Position numbers and translations under genes: made by a program. The notes under the pieces were generated by a model. That model ran no database searches, was not told the DNA's origin, and saw only the letters and a list, made by a program, of their open reading frames with translations. From Nocardioides marinus (lineage in GTDB: Bacteria; Pseudomonadota; Alphaproteobacteria; Rhodobacterales; Rhodobacteraceae), in assembly GCA_019801415.1 (NCBI GenBank), contig JAHVJD010000012.1:1-64000 (forward strand): DNA of 64,000 nt, written 5' to 3'. Shown piece after piece: positions 45,395-54,482 of this stretch; position 1 is the first letter of the stretch; each line of letters starts with the position of its first letter.

Positions 45395-45895
45395 ATGCTT
45401 TGGGTCGCTGACAGGCTGGATGGCCTCAACCGGCAGCTGGCGCGGGTGATCCGCTGGCTGGCGCTGCTGATGGTTCTGGCGCAGTTTGCCATCGTCGTCG
45501 GACGCTATGTGTTTGGGGTGAACTCGATCGCGGCGCAGGAAAGCGTTCTGTACATGCACGCCACCCTGTTCATGCTTGCGGCGGGCTATACACTGCTGGT
45601 CGACAAACATGTGCGGGTGGACGTGTTCTATGCGGGCCTCAGCCCAAGCGCGCAGCGGCGGATCGACATCTTCGGCCACTTGTTTCTGCTGCTGCCATCG
45701 ATGGCGGCCCTGCTCTACTGGTCCTGGCCCTCGGTGCGCAACTCCTGGAAAATCCTCGAAGGTCCGATTGCCGTGGGCGGGATCGAGGCCGTGTTCCTGC
45801 TGAAATCGCTGATCCCCGCGTTCTGCGTGCTGGTCATGCTGCAATCCGCCGCCCTGCTGATCCGCCTGTTTGCCGAAAGACCCGCCAATGACTGA
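45395..45895 (+). CDS. TRAP transporter small permease (DctQ)
   Basis: A 166-aa inner-membrane protein with four hydrophobic segments, the first from about residue 20 (WLALLMVLAQFAIVVGRYVFG). AQESVLYMHATLFMLAAGYTLLVDKHVRVDVFY is the family's conserved segment. GGGAGGA lies seven bases before the ATG. Its end overlaps the start of the large permease by eight bases. Confidence 0.92.
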   Translation: MLWVADRLDGLNRQLARVIRWLALLMVLAQFAIVVGRYVFGVNSIAAQESVLYMHATLFMLAAGYTLLVDKHVRVDVFYAGLSPSAQRRIDIFGHLFLLLPSMAALLYWSWPSVRNSWKILEGPIAVGGIEAVFLLKSLIPAFCVLVMLQSAALLIRLFAERPAND

Positions 45896-47438
45896 ATATC
45901 TCGACGTGATCATGTTCGCCGCGCTGATGGCGGCGATCCTTCTGGGCTTTCCGGTGGCCTTCAGCATTGCCGGCACCGCCATCCTGTTTGCCTATCTCGG
46001 CTGGCTCCTGGGGGTGATGGACGTCACCCTGCTGGGGGCGCTGGGGCAGCGGGCCTTTGGCCTCATCAGCAACGAGGTGCTGATCGCCATTCCGCTGTTC
46101 GTGCTGATGGGCGCAATCCTCGAAAAAAGCCGCATCGCCGAGGAGCTGTTGGACACCATGGGGCGGCTGTTCGGGCAGCTCAAAGGCGGCTTGGGCATCT
46201 CGGTGGTGCTGGTGGGCGCGCTGCTGGCGGCCTCCACGGGCATTGTCGGGGCCACGGTGGTGGCGATGGGCATGATCGCCCTGCCCGCGATGCTGCGTGC
46301 AGGCTATGATCCGCGGGTCGCATCCGGCATCGTCTGCACCGCGGGCACCCTGGGTCAGATCATCCCGCCCTCGACCCTGCTGATCATTCTGGCCGACGTG
46401 ATGTCCAACGCCTATCAGCAGGCACAATACGAGCAGGGAAAATTCTCGGTCGAGGCGCTGTCGGTGGGGCAGTTCTTTGCCGCGGCGCTGATCCCCGGAC
46501 TGGTGCTGGTGGTGCTGTATCTTCTGTACATTCTGGCACGCGGCTTTCTGCGGCCGCAGGACATGCCTGCCGCCCCGGCGGAGATGGCCCGACCCAGCCG
46601 AGGTCAGGTTCTGGGTGCCGTAGTGCCGCCGATCCTGCTGATCTTTGCCGTCCTCGGGGCCATCTTGGGCGGCATTGCCACCCCGACCGAAGCCGCATCA
46701 GTAGGCGCCATCGGCGCGCTACTGATGGCGGGCTTGCGGGCGGGCGGGCCTGCGCGGATCATCATGCTGGGCGCGGCGGCGCTGATCCTGCTGGGCATCC
46801 TGTCCGGGCTGCACCCGGTACGGCTGCAGCGCAGCGATCTCAGCACCACGGACTTCGCCGCAGGCATCTTCTATGCGCTGCTGACCGCGCTGGGAGCCAT
46901 TGCCATCCTCATGGCGCTGCGCAGCGGGCTCAAGAAACGGGTTCTGCACGAGGCGGTGACCTCCACCACCACGATGACGGCGATGATCTTTGCCACCATC
47001 CTGGCCGCGGGCATGTTCTCGCTGGTATTCATCGGCCTTGGCGGAGAGGAACGCGTGGCGCATATCCTTGGCGACATGCCCGGCGGCCCGACCGGCGCGC
47101 TGCTGTTCTGCATGCTGCTGATCTTCGTGCTGGGGTTCTTCCTCGATTTTGTCGAGATCTCGGTGATCGTGCTGCCGCTGGTGACGCCGACGCTGATCCT
47201 GATGGGGCATGACCCGGTCTGGCTGGGCATCCTGATCGCGATCAACCTGCAGACCAGCTTCCTGACGCCGCCCTTCGGCTTTTCACTGTTCTACCTGCGC
47301 GGCGCGGCGCCCAGCGAGATCACCACACGCCATATCTACCAGGGGGTAATTCCCTTCATCGGGCTGCAGGCCGTCGGGGTCTTGCTTGTCTGGCTGGTCC
47401 CCAGCTTGGCCACGTGGCTGCCTTCCGCGATCTTCTGA
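45888..47438 (+). CDS. TRAP transporter large permease (DctM)
   Basis: A 516-aa inner-membrane transport subunit with many membrane spans. The conserved segments SGIVCTAGTLGQIIPPSTLLIILADVMSNAYQQAQ and GFFLDFVEISVIVLPLVTPTLILMGHDPVWLGILIAINLQTSFLTPPFGFSLFYLRG are those of DctM. It is about 90 aa longer than the usual 425-aa subunit because of an extra hydrophobic block near residues 270-350, a feature of a known long DctM subgroup. It completes the TRAP operon. Confidence 0.92.
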   Translation: MTEYLDVIMFAALMAAILLGFPVAFSIAGTAILFAYLGWLLGVMDVTLLGALGQRAFGLISNEVLIAIPLFVLMGAILEKSRIAEELLDTMGRLFGQLKGGLGISVVLVGALLAASTGIVGATVVAMGMIALPAMLRAGYDPRVASGIVCTAGTLGQIIPPSTLLIILADVMSNAYQQAQYEQGKFSVEALSVGQFFAAALIPGLVLVVLYLLYILARGFLRPQDMPAAPAEMARPSRGQVLGAVVPPILLIFAVLGAILGGIATPTEAASVGAIGALLMAGLRAGGPARIIMLGAAALILLGILSGLHPVRLQRSDLSTTDFAAGIFYALLTALGAIAILMALRSGLKKRVLHEAVTSTTTMTAMIFATILAAGMFSLVFIGLGGEERVAHILGDMPGGPTGALLFCMLLIFVLGFFLDFVEISVIVLPLVTPTLILMGHDPVWLGILIAINLQTSFLTPPFGFSLFYLRGAAPSEITTRHIYQGVIPFIGLQAVGVLLVWLVPSLATWLPSAIF

Positions 47439-47471
47439 TCGCGGCGCAGCCCGTTAAGCACGCACAATCGA

Positions 47472-47494
47472 TGACCGGGCTCTGAGCCCGGTCA
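47472..47494. terminator. Bidirectional hairpin between the TRAP operon and the AraC gene
   Basis: A perfect 10-bp stem TGACCGGGCT/AGCCCGGTCA with a three-base loop. It lies 33 bases after the large-permease stop and includes the stop codon of the converging AraC gene. There is no T-run, so termination efficiency is uncertain. Confidence 0.55.
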
Positions 47495-48436
47495 CCTTGC
47501 CACACGCGGCATGCGGCGCACTTGCGACGGGGCAACGCCAAAATGCCTGCGAAACGCAGTGGCAAAATTGGCCGCGGAGCTGTAGCCAGCCAGCCGTGCC
47601 GCCTCCTCAACGCTCGACTGGTCCGCCTCCAATCTGCTGCGCGCCATCTCCAGCCGAAGCCGCCTCACATGTGCCAACGGAGCGCAGCCGTGGACGGTGT
47701 GGATCAGCCTTCGCAAACCGGACAGGCTCAGCCCGGCCTCGCGGGCCAGATCCTGAAGCGACGGCAAGGGGCCGGAGTGCCGGGCAAGCGCATCAATCCG
47801 GCGTAGCTGCCTCTGCTCCCGCGCGGTAAGTCGGCAGTTCTGCTGCTGACCAGAGAGGCTGGCAAAACTTCCCGCAACCAATCCAAGCGACATCGCCTCG
47901 GCCTGCAGCCGTTCGACCGGTGTGGCAAACCCCGGTGTCCGCACCAAGGCTTCCAGCAGGCGGATATCCTCGTTGGTCGCAAGCCATTCAAAGCGTTGAA
48001 GATCCTGCCCCTGCTCTGGCAGCGTCAGCCCGTTTTCATCCAGCCACGCATGAGACATCTGGATACTGATCTTGCGCACGTAATCCTCGGGCCACGATCG
48101 CCGCACGAACGGCTGACACTCGTCAACCGAGGTCAGTACCAGCTTGACGGGCTCGCCGGGCCGTCGCCCCAGCTTCATCGGTTTCCCCGCAAGCTCTGCG
48201 TCGGCAATGCCATCCAGAAAGCAGTGCAGGATCACCCCCGGCTTGCGATAGCTGTTCACTTCGAACCGCTGGCGTGCCGTCGCGTTCAAGGTATGCAGCC
48301 CGAAGCCCTCTCGCAGCTGAAGCGCCGTCACCACGCCGTCAAATACCCCCTGCCCCGGGCAGTCGGTCGCGCTCGACCAGTCCAGATTTCGTTCGAAATC
48401 AACTACGTTGGGAAGAGTATCTGCACGCCCGGCCAT
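47492..48436 (-). CDS. AraC-family transcriptional regulator (siderophore-receptor type)
   Basis: A 314-aa regulator. The C-terminal double HTH is LPSLQDLAREAGLSLSGLRRLIHTVHGCAPLAHVRRLRLEMARSRL and VEEAARLAGYSSAANFATAFRRHFGVAPSQVRR. The N-terminal ligand domain has the PchR-like pattern (VILHCFLDG, VRRSWPEDYVRKISIQMSHAWL). It is divergent from a TonB-dependent receptor, the usual target of PchR-type activators that sense the imported siderophore or haem. Confidence 0.88.
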   Translation of the reverse strand: MAGRADTLPNVVDFERNLDWSSATDCPGQGVFDGVVTALQLREGFGLHTLNATARQRFEVNSYRKPGVILHCFLDGIADAELAGKPMKLGRRPGEPVKLVLTSVDECQPFVRRSWPEDYVRKISIQMSHAWLDENGLTLPEQGQDLQRFEWLATNEDIRLLEALVRTPGFATPVERLQAEAMSLGLVAGSFASLSGQQQNCRLTAREQRQLRRIDALARHSGPLPSLQDLAREAGLSLSGLRRLIHTVHGCAPLAHVRRLRLEMARSRLEADQSSVEEAARLAGYSSAANFATAFRRHFGVAPSQVRRMPRVAR

Positions 48437-48559
48437 GTATGTGCTCCAGAGAGGTCATCACCCCAGTTGGCTGGGCAGCGATACATTTGCGCGTTCTGCA
48501 AAGACTTTTGAACAATGCGCAAAGATGGCTGTCTGGCAGGGAACCGAAAAGCAGTCTAG

Positions 48560-48584
48560 TTATCCGAGTTAAATAGTCAACTAC
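48560..48584. promoter_or_regulatory. IscR-like iron box (Iron-Rhodo-box candidate)
   Basis: Read on the minus strand the site has the half TTGACTATTT and the half ACTCGGATAA, preceded by GTAG. It matches about 20 of the 25 positions of the E. coli type 1 IscR consensus and looks like the 'Iron-Rhodo-box' described for Rhodobacterales iron genes. It sits 15 bases before the receptor ATG, where bound IscR would block transcription or initiation. Confidence 0.65.
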
Positions 48585-48598
48585 TCTAGGATAGCACC

Positions 48599-50569
48599 AT
48601 GCCACGGATGACACTGCGTTTTTTGATGCTGGCAGGAACGGCCTTGGTCGTCCCCTTGTCGGCCTTCGGCCAAGACAGCCCCCCCCTGTGGCTGGACACA
48701 ATTCGCATTGAGGCGTCGGATGCACAGAGCGTATTGGGCAATGACGTGATTACCGAAGAGGAGCTGGACGCCCGCAACCCCTCCAGCACCAAGGATGTCT
48801 TTGTCGGCGAAAGCGCTGTCACCACAGGCGGCGGCGCGGCGATTGCGCAGAAGGTCTATGTGAACGGGATCGAGGAAAGCCTCTTGTCGGTCACCATCGA
48901 CGGCGCGCGGCAGAACAAATCAGCCTTTCACCACACCGGCAATGTGCTGCTGGACCCCGAATTGCTGAAATCGGTCGAGATCACCAAGGGCCTGGCCCCC
49001 GCCGATGCTGGCCAAGGCGCGCTGGCGGGCTCCATCGCCTATGAAACCAAGACCGCAGGCGACCTGCTGGAAGACGGCGAAACCTTCGGCGGCCGGGTGA
49101 AACTGGGCACCAGCGACAACGGCACCGACCTGGAAAGCGCGCTGGCCATCTTTGGCCGCCAGGGCGGATTTGAATACCTGCTGAATGCCACCCGCCGTAC
49201 CGGTAGCGACTATGAGGACGGCGACGGCAACACCGTGCTGGGCACCGGCGCTGACCTCACAGATTACGTCGGCAAGTTTGCCTATCAGTTCGACAGCGGT
49301 CACCGGTTTGAATTCGCCGCCTCACAGACCGAGGACAACGGCCTGCGCGCAGCCCAGGCGGGTCCCGGCGGCATCCTCTTCATCCGCCCGGATTTTGCCG
49401 GGGTCGCCTCTGGCCCCAGCGTCCTGACAGAGGGGCTGTCGCGCCGGACCTCCTATACGCTGACCTATACAAATGCCCAGGCGCAGGGGATCTGGGATCC
49501 CACCATCCAGCTGAGCCACAACGAGCAGGAGATCGATGCCAGCGGCGTCTACGGCACCAACAAGAGCCTGAGCGGCACATTCAAGAACCGATTTGCCATC
49601 AGCGGCGGCTCTCTCACCGCGGGCTTCGAATTCTTTAACGAAACCGCCGAGGGCGAAGGCCGCGGGCCGGGGCCCTTCGGCAGCTCCGGGCGCGAGAAAC
49701 TGCGCAACCTGGGCGTATTTGCTCAGGCGCGTCAGGACCTGGGGACACGGGTCTCGGTCAGCTATGGTGCAAGGTATGATGCTCAGAAGTTCACCGGTGC
49801 TGATGATGGGCCGGACGGCCCGACCAAACTCTCGGAAAGCGGCTTCAGCGCCAATGGTGCGGTTGACGTGATCCTGTCGGACAACTGGACCCTGAACGCC
49901 GGTGTGGCGTCGACCTGGGGCGGTTACGAGCTCGGCGAGGCGGCACTGGTCAACTTTGGGACCGCCTGGAACTATGACGGCTTCACCGCGTCGCGTGCCA
50001 AGGCGGGCCGCATCGGTCTGCGCTTCGACAATGGCGTCTGGAAGGCCAGCGCAGCCCTGTTCCGCACCGATGTCGATGACATCACCGCGGTGCTGCCCAC
50101 GGCCGGTGCCCGCGGAGCGACCGCCGACCTGACCAGCCAGGGCATCGATGCTTCGCTGGAATACAACTGGGGGCCCGGCTTTGCGCGGCTGAACTGGACC
50201 TATGCGGATGTGACGATGGACGGCGATGCCGTCGGCTCCACTGCCTACTACCTGGGCCGCCCGATGGGGCAGATCATCGCGCTGGAAGGCGGCTGGGCTC
50301 TGGACGACCAGTGGCAGTTCGGCGGCACCGCCGAGATCGCCCGCGAATACAGCGACGCCGCGGCGCCGTTGCCCGGCTATGAGGTGGTGAACGTCTATGC
50401 CTCCTACACGCCGCGCAGCCTCGGCAATCTGGAAGTGCGGCTCGATGTGCGCAACCTGTTTGACGAGACCTATGCCAGCCGCAGCTCCGACGGGGTGGAT
50501 TCCAGTCGCGTGATCGCGCTGAATGAGCCTGGCCGCACCATCGGCCTGACCGCACGGCTGAAGTTCTGA
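48599..50569 (+). CDS. TonB-dependent outer-membrane receptor
   Basis: A 656-aa outer-membrane transporter. After a signal peptide (residues 1-25, ending SAFGQ) comes the plug domain (DVITEEELDARNPSSTKDVFVGESAVTTGGGAAIAQKVYVNGI, ARQNKSAFHHTGNVLLDPELLKSVEITKGLAPADAG), then the 22-strand barrel, ending with the aromatic signature LKF. The size and the FHH/DP segment fit haem or siderophore receptors. The iron box and PchR-like regulator argue for an iron ligand, while the nearby cobalamin operon leaves vitamin B12 open. AGGA lies about ten bases before the ATG. Confidence 0.9.
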   Translation: MPRMTLRFLMLAGTALVVPLSAFGQDSPPLWLDTIRIEASDAQSVLGNDVITEEELDARNPSSTKDVFVGESAVTTGGGAAIAQKVYVNGIEESLLSVTIDGARQNKSAFHHTGNVLLDPELLKSVEITKGLAPADAGQGALAGSIAYETKTAGDLLEDGETFGGRVKLGTSDNGTDLESALAIFGRQGGFEYLLNATRRTGSDYEDGDGNTVLGTGADLTDYVGKFAYQFDSGHRFEFAASQTEDNGLRAAQAGPGGILFIRPDFAGVASGPSVLTEGLSRRTSYTLTYTNAQAQGIWDPTIQLSHNEQEIDASGVYGTNKSLSGTFKNRFAISGGSLTAGFEFFNETAEGEGRGPGPFGSSGREKLRNLGVFAQARQDLGTRVSVSYGARYDAQKFTGADDGPDGPTKLSESGFSANGAVDVILSDNWTLNAGVASTWGGYELGEAALVNFGTAWNYDGFTASRAKAGRIGLRFDNGVWKASAALFRTDVDDITAVLPTAGARGATADLTSQGIDASLEYNWGPGFARLNWTYADVTMDGDAVGSTAYYLGRPMGQIIALEGGWALDDQWQFGGTAEIAREYSDAAAPLPGYEVVNVYASYTPRSLGNLEVRLDVRNLFDETYASRSSDGVDSSRVIALNEPGRTIGLTARLKF

Positions 50570-50590
50570 GCCGCCGCGAAACAGTCAAGT

Positions 50591-50614
50591 CCGGGGGCGG
50601 CTGCCGTCCCCCGG
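50591..50614 (+). terminator. Stem-loop between the receptor and DUF2218 genes
   Basis: CCGGGGG/CCCCCGG outer stem with an inner CGG/CCG pair and one bulge, 22 bases after the receptor stop. No T-run follows, so it may only attenuate or protect the receptor mRNA. Confidence 0.45.
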
Positions 50615-50642
50615 CCCTTCCAGCCAACGAAGGCCAGAAATC

Positions 50643-50939
50643 ATGATCCGACAGACAGGCCGGTTTCAAACCGCCCACGCCAGCAAATACATGCGCCAGC
50701 TGTGCAAGCATTTTGCCCATAAGGTTCCGGCCGCGTGCGACAAAACAGAAGGACGCGTGCAATTCCCATTCGGCCCGGCAACCCTGCACGCCAGCGCAAC
50801 CGAGCTGCAGGCCGAGATCACCGGCCCGGACAACGCCGCGTTAGAGCGGGGCCGCGCCGTGATCGACTCGCACTTGAAAACCTTTGCCTTCCGCGAAGGC
50901 TTCACACAGATGGACTGGGCGGCACCGACGGAGGGCTGA
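50643..50939 (+). CDS. DUF2218 protein
   Basis: A 98-aa protein with the DUF2218 pattern: TGRFQTAHASKYMRQLCKHFAHKVPA, then GRVQFPFGPATLHASATELQAEITG and HLKTFAFREGFTQMDW. The function is unknown, but the family recurs next to siderophore and haem uptake genes. It follows the TonB receptor and converges with the BtuD gene. The ATG follows a weak AGGCC site. Confidence 0.9.
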   Translation: MIRQTGRFQTAHASKYMRQLCKHFAHKVPAACDKTEGRVQFPFGPATLHASATELQAEITGPDNAALERGRAVIDSHLKTFAFREGFTQMDWAAPTEG

Positions 50940-50964
50940 CAGCTGGCCACCCGTGCCGTCTGCG

Positions 50965-51741
50965 TCAGGCCCGTCGCCGCTGCGACTGCTGGTGGATCGG
51001 GCCGGTGATGGACAGCACATTGCCGTGGAACTGGCCGTCCACCAGGTAATGGGTCATCAGGTTCTGCCGGTTCAGAACCTCCAGCGGGCGGCCGTGTTCG
51101 ACAATGCGCCCGCCCGCCATCAGGTAGACATGATCGCAGTAGCGCACCGCCAGGTTCAGGTCATGCATCGTCATCAGCACAGTGCGGCCGCGGCGCCGGA
51201 CCTCGTCCAGCAGTGCCAGCTGGTAATGCAGGTCCAGGTGGTTGGTCGGCTCGTCCAGCACATATATTTCCGGATCACAGGCCAGAAGCTGGGCGAAATA
51301 GCAGCGCTGCAGCTCGCCGCCCGACAGCTTGCCCGCGGGCTGATCCTGCTTGTCCGCAAGGCCCGCAAGCTCCAGCGCGTCCTGGCGCCGGCGGTCGAAT
51401 TCGCCGTGCGGCAGCTCCAGCACCGACAGGCCGATCTCGACAATGTCACGCGGCGTCAGCCCGTCCAGCAAGCCTGCGCTCTGCACCAGCGCGCCCAGCT
51501 TGCGGGCCCATTCGTGATGGGCATGATCGCCGATTGCCCGGCCCTGTGCCCGGATCTGCCCCGCCGTGGGTGCCACCGCGCGGTAAAGACTGCGCAGCAG
51601 CGTTGTCTTGCCCGCGCCGTTCGGCCCCAGCAGCCCGTGGATCTGCCCCTCGGGCACTGCCAGAGACACATCGCGCACATAGGCAGCGCCCGCGATCTCT
51701 ACCGTCAGATTGTCGATTTCCAGCGCGAACTCAGACGGCAC
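50965..51741 (-). CDS. btuD: Cobalamin/siderophore ABC transporter ATP-binding protein (BtuD/FecE type)
   Basis: A 258-aa ATPase. Walker A GPNGAGKTT, the signature LSGGELQR, Walker B IYVLDEPTNHLD and the switch His (MTMHDLNLA) are present. It belongs to the FecE/BtuD family, whose members move B12, haem or siderophores. The operon is preceded by a cobalamin riboswitch, which argues for B12. Its start overlaps the permease stop by 11 bases. Confidence 0.9.
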   Translation of the reverse strand: MPSEFALEIDNLTVEIAGAAYVRDVSLAVPEGQIHGLLGPNGAGKTTLLRSLYRAVAPTAGQIRAQGRAIGDHAHHEWARKLGALVQSAGLLDGLTPRDIVEIGLSVLELPHGEFDRRRQDALELAGLADKQDQPAGKLSGGELQRCYFAQLLACDPEIYVLDEPTNHLDLHYQLALLDEVRRRGRTVLMTMHDLNLAVRYCDHVYLMAGGRIVEHGRPLEVLNRQNLMTHYLVDGQFHGNVLSITGPIHQQSQRRRA

Positions 51742-52738
51742 GGCGCAGCCCTCTCAGGATGATGATGAACGGCGGCGCCGCGAACAGGGCCAGCAGCACG
51801 CCCAGCGGCAGCTCCTCCGGAGCAAGCAGCACCCGGCACATGAGGTCAACCGCAATCAGCACCGTCGCCCCCAGCACCATGGTGATCGGCAGCAGAACCC
51901 GGTGGCGCGCGCCGACCAGCAGCCGCGCCATATGCGGCACGATAAGGCCGACAAAGCCGACGATCCCCGCCACTGCCACCGCCAGCCCGGTCAACAACAC
52001 GGTCGCCACGAAGATCATCGCCCGCAGCCGCGCGGTGCGGATGCCCAGCGCCTGGGCGCGCTCCTCTCCCAGCAGCGTTGCGTCCAGCGCGTTGGCCTGG
52101 GTCAGGAACACCAGCCCCAGCGCGACCACCGCCACCGCCAGCAGCGGCACCTCCTGCCATTCTGTTCCGGCGGCGGTGCCCATCAGCCAGCCCATCGCGT
52201 TGCGGGTCGCATGCGGATCGCCAATATAGAGGAAGAAGGCGGTCAGCGACTGGAACATCAGCGACACCGCGACTCCCGCCAGCACCACGATCAGCGGATC
52301 CATCGGTTGGCCGCGCCGCTGCGACAGCCCCATGGTCAGCGCAAAGGCAGCCGCCGCGCCCAGAAAGGCGATCAGCGGCACTCCCAGCCGGTCGGTGACT
52401 GCCGCGGGCAGCCAGATGATCGCCGCCACCGCTGCCGCCGACGCCCCCGAGGAGAGCCCCATCAGGTAGGGATCCGCCATCGGGTTGCGCAGCGCCGTCT
52501 GCATCAGCGCACCGGCCAGCGACAATCCCGCGCCGATCAGCCCGACGGCCAGCACCCGCGGGATGCGCCACTGCCACACGATCAGCGAGAGGCCGCGGGG
52601 TGCCTCCTCGCTCCGGCTCAGAATCGCAAGGCGGTCCGCCCAGCCGATGTCGGCCGTGCCCCACAACACCCCGGCGACGGCCGCCAGGACCATCGCCACC
52701 AGGGCTGCCGGAAACAGAAGCGAGAAGCGGGCCGGCAT
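51731..52738 (-). CDS. btuC: Cobalamin/siderophore ABC transporter permease (BtuC/FecCD type)
   Basis: A 335-aa inner-membrane permease with about ten membrane segments, typical of the FecCD family. [43 protein letters not shown] and [30 protein letters not shown]-like segments are the family hallmarks. The ATG directly follows the stop of the binding-protein gene with no gap, so the two are coupled. Confidence 0.92.
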   Translation of the reverse strand: [335 protein letters not shown]

Positions 52739-53677
52739 TCAGCGCAACGCCGCCAGCTGCGCGTTCAGGTTTTCAACCCCGTCGGCAAAACGCATGCCCA
52801 GCAATGTCTCGGAAAACGGCACCACCACGAAACGCCCGTTCTGAACCGCCGTCAGCTGCGACAGCACGGGATCGTTTTCCAGATACTCCCGTTTCTCCTG
52901 CGCCGAGGACCAGCCAGCCTCGATCAGCAGGATCACATCCGGGTCGGCCTCGACCACGCGTTCCCAGGCGAGGTCAACCCAGGCGCCTTCGACGTCCGCA
53001 CTGATGCTGGTCAGCCCTGCGGTTTTGGCGACCAGTGCCGGGCCGCCGCAGCAGCCGATCGAGAACGGCGTATCGGTGCCACTGTCATAGATAAAGGCGC
53101 TGCGCCCGCCGCCCGCGGGATTGTCCTGCACCGCTTCGATGCGCGCCCTGGTCTCGGCGATCAACACATCCGCGCGATCCTGAACGCCGAAAATGTCGCC
53201 AATCACTTCGATGTCGCGCAGGATCGGTGCAATGGTCAGCGGCACGTCCTGAGGGTGCGCAGACTTGCACGACGCATCCACCAGATAGGTCCCCACGCCC
53301 AAGTCGTGCCACTTTTGCACCGATCCCAGGTTGTCCTCCGAGAAGGCAGAGGCAAAGCCTGCGAACAGGAAGTCGGGTTCTTGGGTAAGCACGATTTCTG
53401 CAGCCGGATATTTCTCGGCGAGAACGGGGACGCTGTCGAATGCATCCCGCCACTGGTGCGGGATCTCGTCGTCGAGATAGGCGGTGCCGACCATGGCGTC
53501 CTGCAGACCGAGTGCCAGCATCACCTCGGTGGCCTGCTGGTTCAAGGTAATGGCCCGCTTCGGCGGCGTTTCGTAAGTGTAGGAGCTCCCACAACTTTGA
53601 ACGGTCACCGGATCGGCCTGCGCCGCAGCGACGGCCGCAACAAGGCACAGCGGCATCAGAACTCTAAGCAAATTCAT
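52739..53677 (-). CDS. btuF: Cobalamin/siderophore ABC transporter substrate-binding protein (BtuF/FecB type)
   Basis: A 312-aa periplasmic protein of cluster A-II. The signal peptide is MNLLRVLMPLCLVAAVAAAQA. The mature part shows PKRAITLNQQATEVMLALGLQDAMVGTAY and EIVLTQEPDFLFAGF, the standard binding-domain segments. AGGAGAAACC precedes the ATG. Its ligand is taken as cobalamin because of the riboswitch, but no direct ligand evidence is in the sequence. Its start overlaps the end of the fusion gene upstream. Confidence 0.9.
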   Translation of the reverse strand: MNLLRVLMPLCLVAAVAAAQADPVTVQSCGSSYTYETPPKRAITLNQQATEVMLALGLQDAMVGTAYLDDEIPHQWRDAFDSVPVLAEKYPAAEIVLTQEPDFLFAGFASAFSEDNLGSVQKWHDLGVGTYLVDASCKSAHPQDVPLTIAPILRDIEVIGDIFGVQDRADVLIAETRARIEAVQDNPAGGGRSAFIYDSGTDTPFSIGCCGGPALVAKTAGLTSISADVEGAWVDLAWERVVEADPDVILLIEAGWSSAQEKREYLENDPVLSQLTAVQNGRFVVVPFSETLLGMRFADGVENLNAQLAALR

Positions 53678-54383
53678 TGGTTTCTCCTGATTGATGAATA
53701 AGCAGGGACTGCGGAACATCCCCCGCGCAAAGAACCCGGGCCACCAGGCTGCGCACGTCCGCCAGATCGCGGACCCGGTACCAATCCCCTTTTGGATAGT
53801 GCACGATCACAGGCCCGTTGTTGCAGGGAAACAGGCAGCCGGCCGCCGTCACAAGACAGTCAGAGGCCAACTGCTTGCGGCCCAACTCGGCCTTCAGCGC
53901 CGCCAACAGGTCGGGTGCATCCTTCAGATGGCAGCGCGGTCCAGTGCAGACCAGCAGGTGGTGACGATGGGGCGGAGGACTGTTCCAGCCTTTGCCCAAT
54001 TCGCCGTCTGGTCTCGGTTCCACTTCCGTCAGCGGCACCTCGGCCCGCGCAACATGGCCAAGGACCGAAGGGTCAGCTTGCGGAGCCTCAGCCAGCAGAA
54101 CCTTCGGGCGTGTCCCGGTCTGGCGCGCCAGCCAGGCCCCCACTGCGCCGGGCAGCCAGGCCTCTATGCTCTGCGAAAACGGGAGGCCAACCGGACGTAG
54201 TTCGATCCGCGTCGCTCCCAACGTCGCCATATCGTCCAGCGCCCGCCAAAGCCCGTCGCCGCTGGCTTCGAGCCGGACCGCCACCGCCGCACAGGGCGCC
54301 GCTGCCGCCAGCCCTTCGGCCAGGGCCTGAAAGCGGGATTGGCTGACATACGAAGCGGAGATCAGATAAATTCGGGCGTCCAT
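53664..54383 (-). CDS. CbiX–[2Fe-2S] ferredoxin fusion protein
   Basis: A 239-aa two-domain protein. Residues 1-125 resemble the CbiX/SirB chelatase fold (YLISASYVSQSRFQALAEGLA, IELRPVGLPFS), although the canonical active-site His of GHGS-type motifs is not obvious. Residues 140-230 are a thioredoxin-like [2Fe-2S] ferredoxin with Cys146/Cys151 (CTGPRC) and Cys183/Cys187 (CLFPC). Such fusions occur with cobalamin genes. It is the first gene after the cobalamin riboswitch and overlaps btuF by 14 bases, so a role in corrinoid handling or reduction is likely. Confidence 0.78.
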   Translation of the reverse strand: MDARIYLISASYVSQSRFQALAEGLAAAAPCAAVAVRLEASGDGLWRALDDMATLGATRIELRPVGLPFSQSIEAWLPGAVGAWLARQTGTRPKVLLAEAPQADPSVLGHVARAEVPLTEVEPRPDGELGKGWNSPPPHRHHLLVCTGPRCHLKDAPDLLAALKAELGRKQLASDCLVTAAGCLFPCNNGPVIVHYPKGDWYRVRDLADVRSLVARVLCAGDVPQSLLIHQSGETNEFA

Positions 54384-54482
54384 GCAAGCCTCTCAAGCGG
54401 AGGCAGGCAGGCGCTGGCGCGAAGCGCTGGGGACACTGTCATCTCTTCCTCCACGGGCCCTCCGCCCGATTGGTTACGGTTT

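Noticed and set aside
51710-53701. A 663-codon open frame on the plus strand
   Set aside because: It is antisense to the conserved btuF and btuC genes, and its translation is a low-complexity Arg/His/Gln-rich text typical of GC-rich shadow frames.
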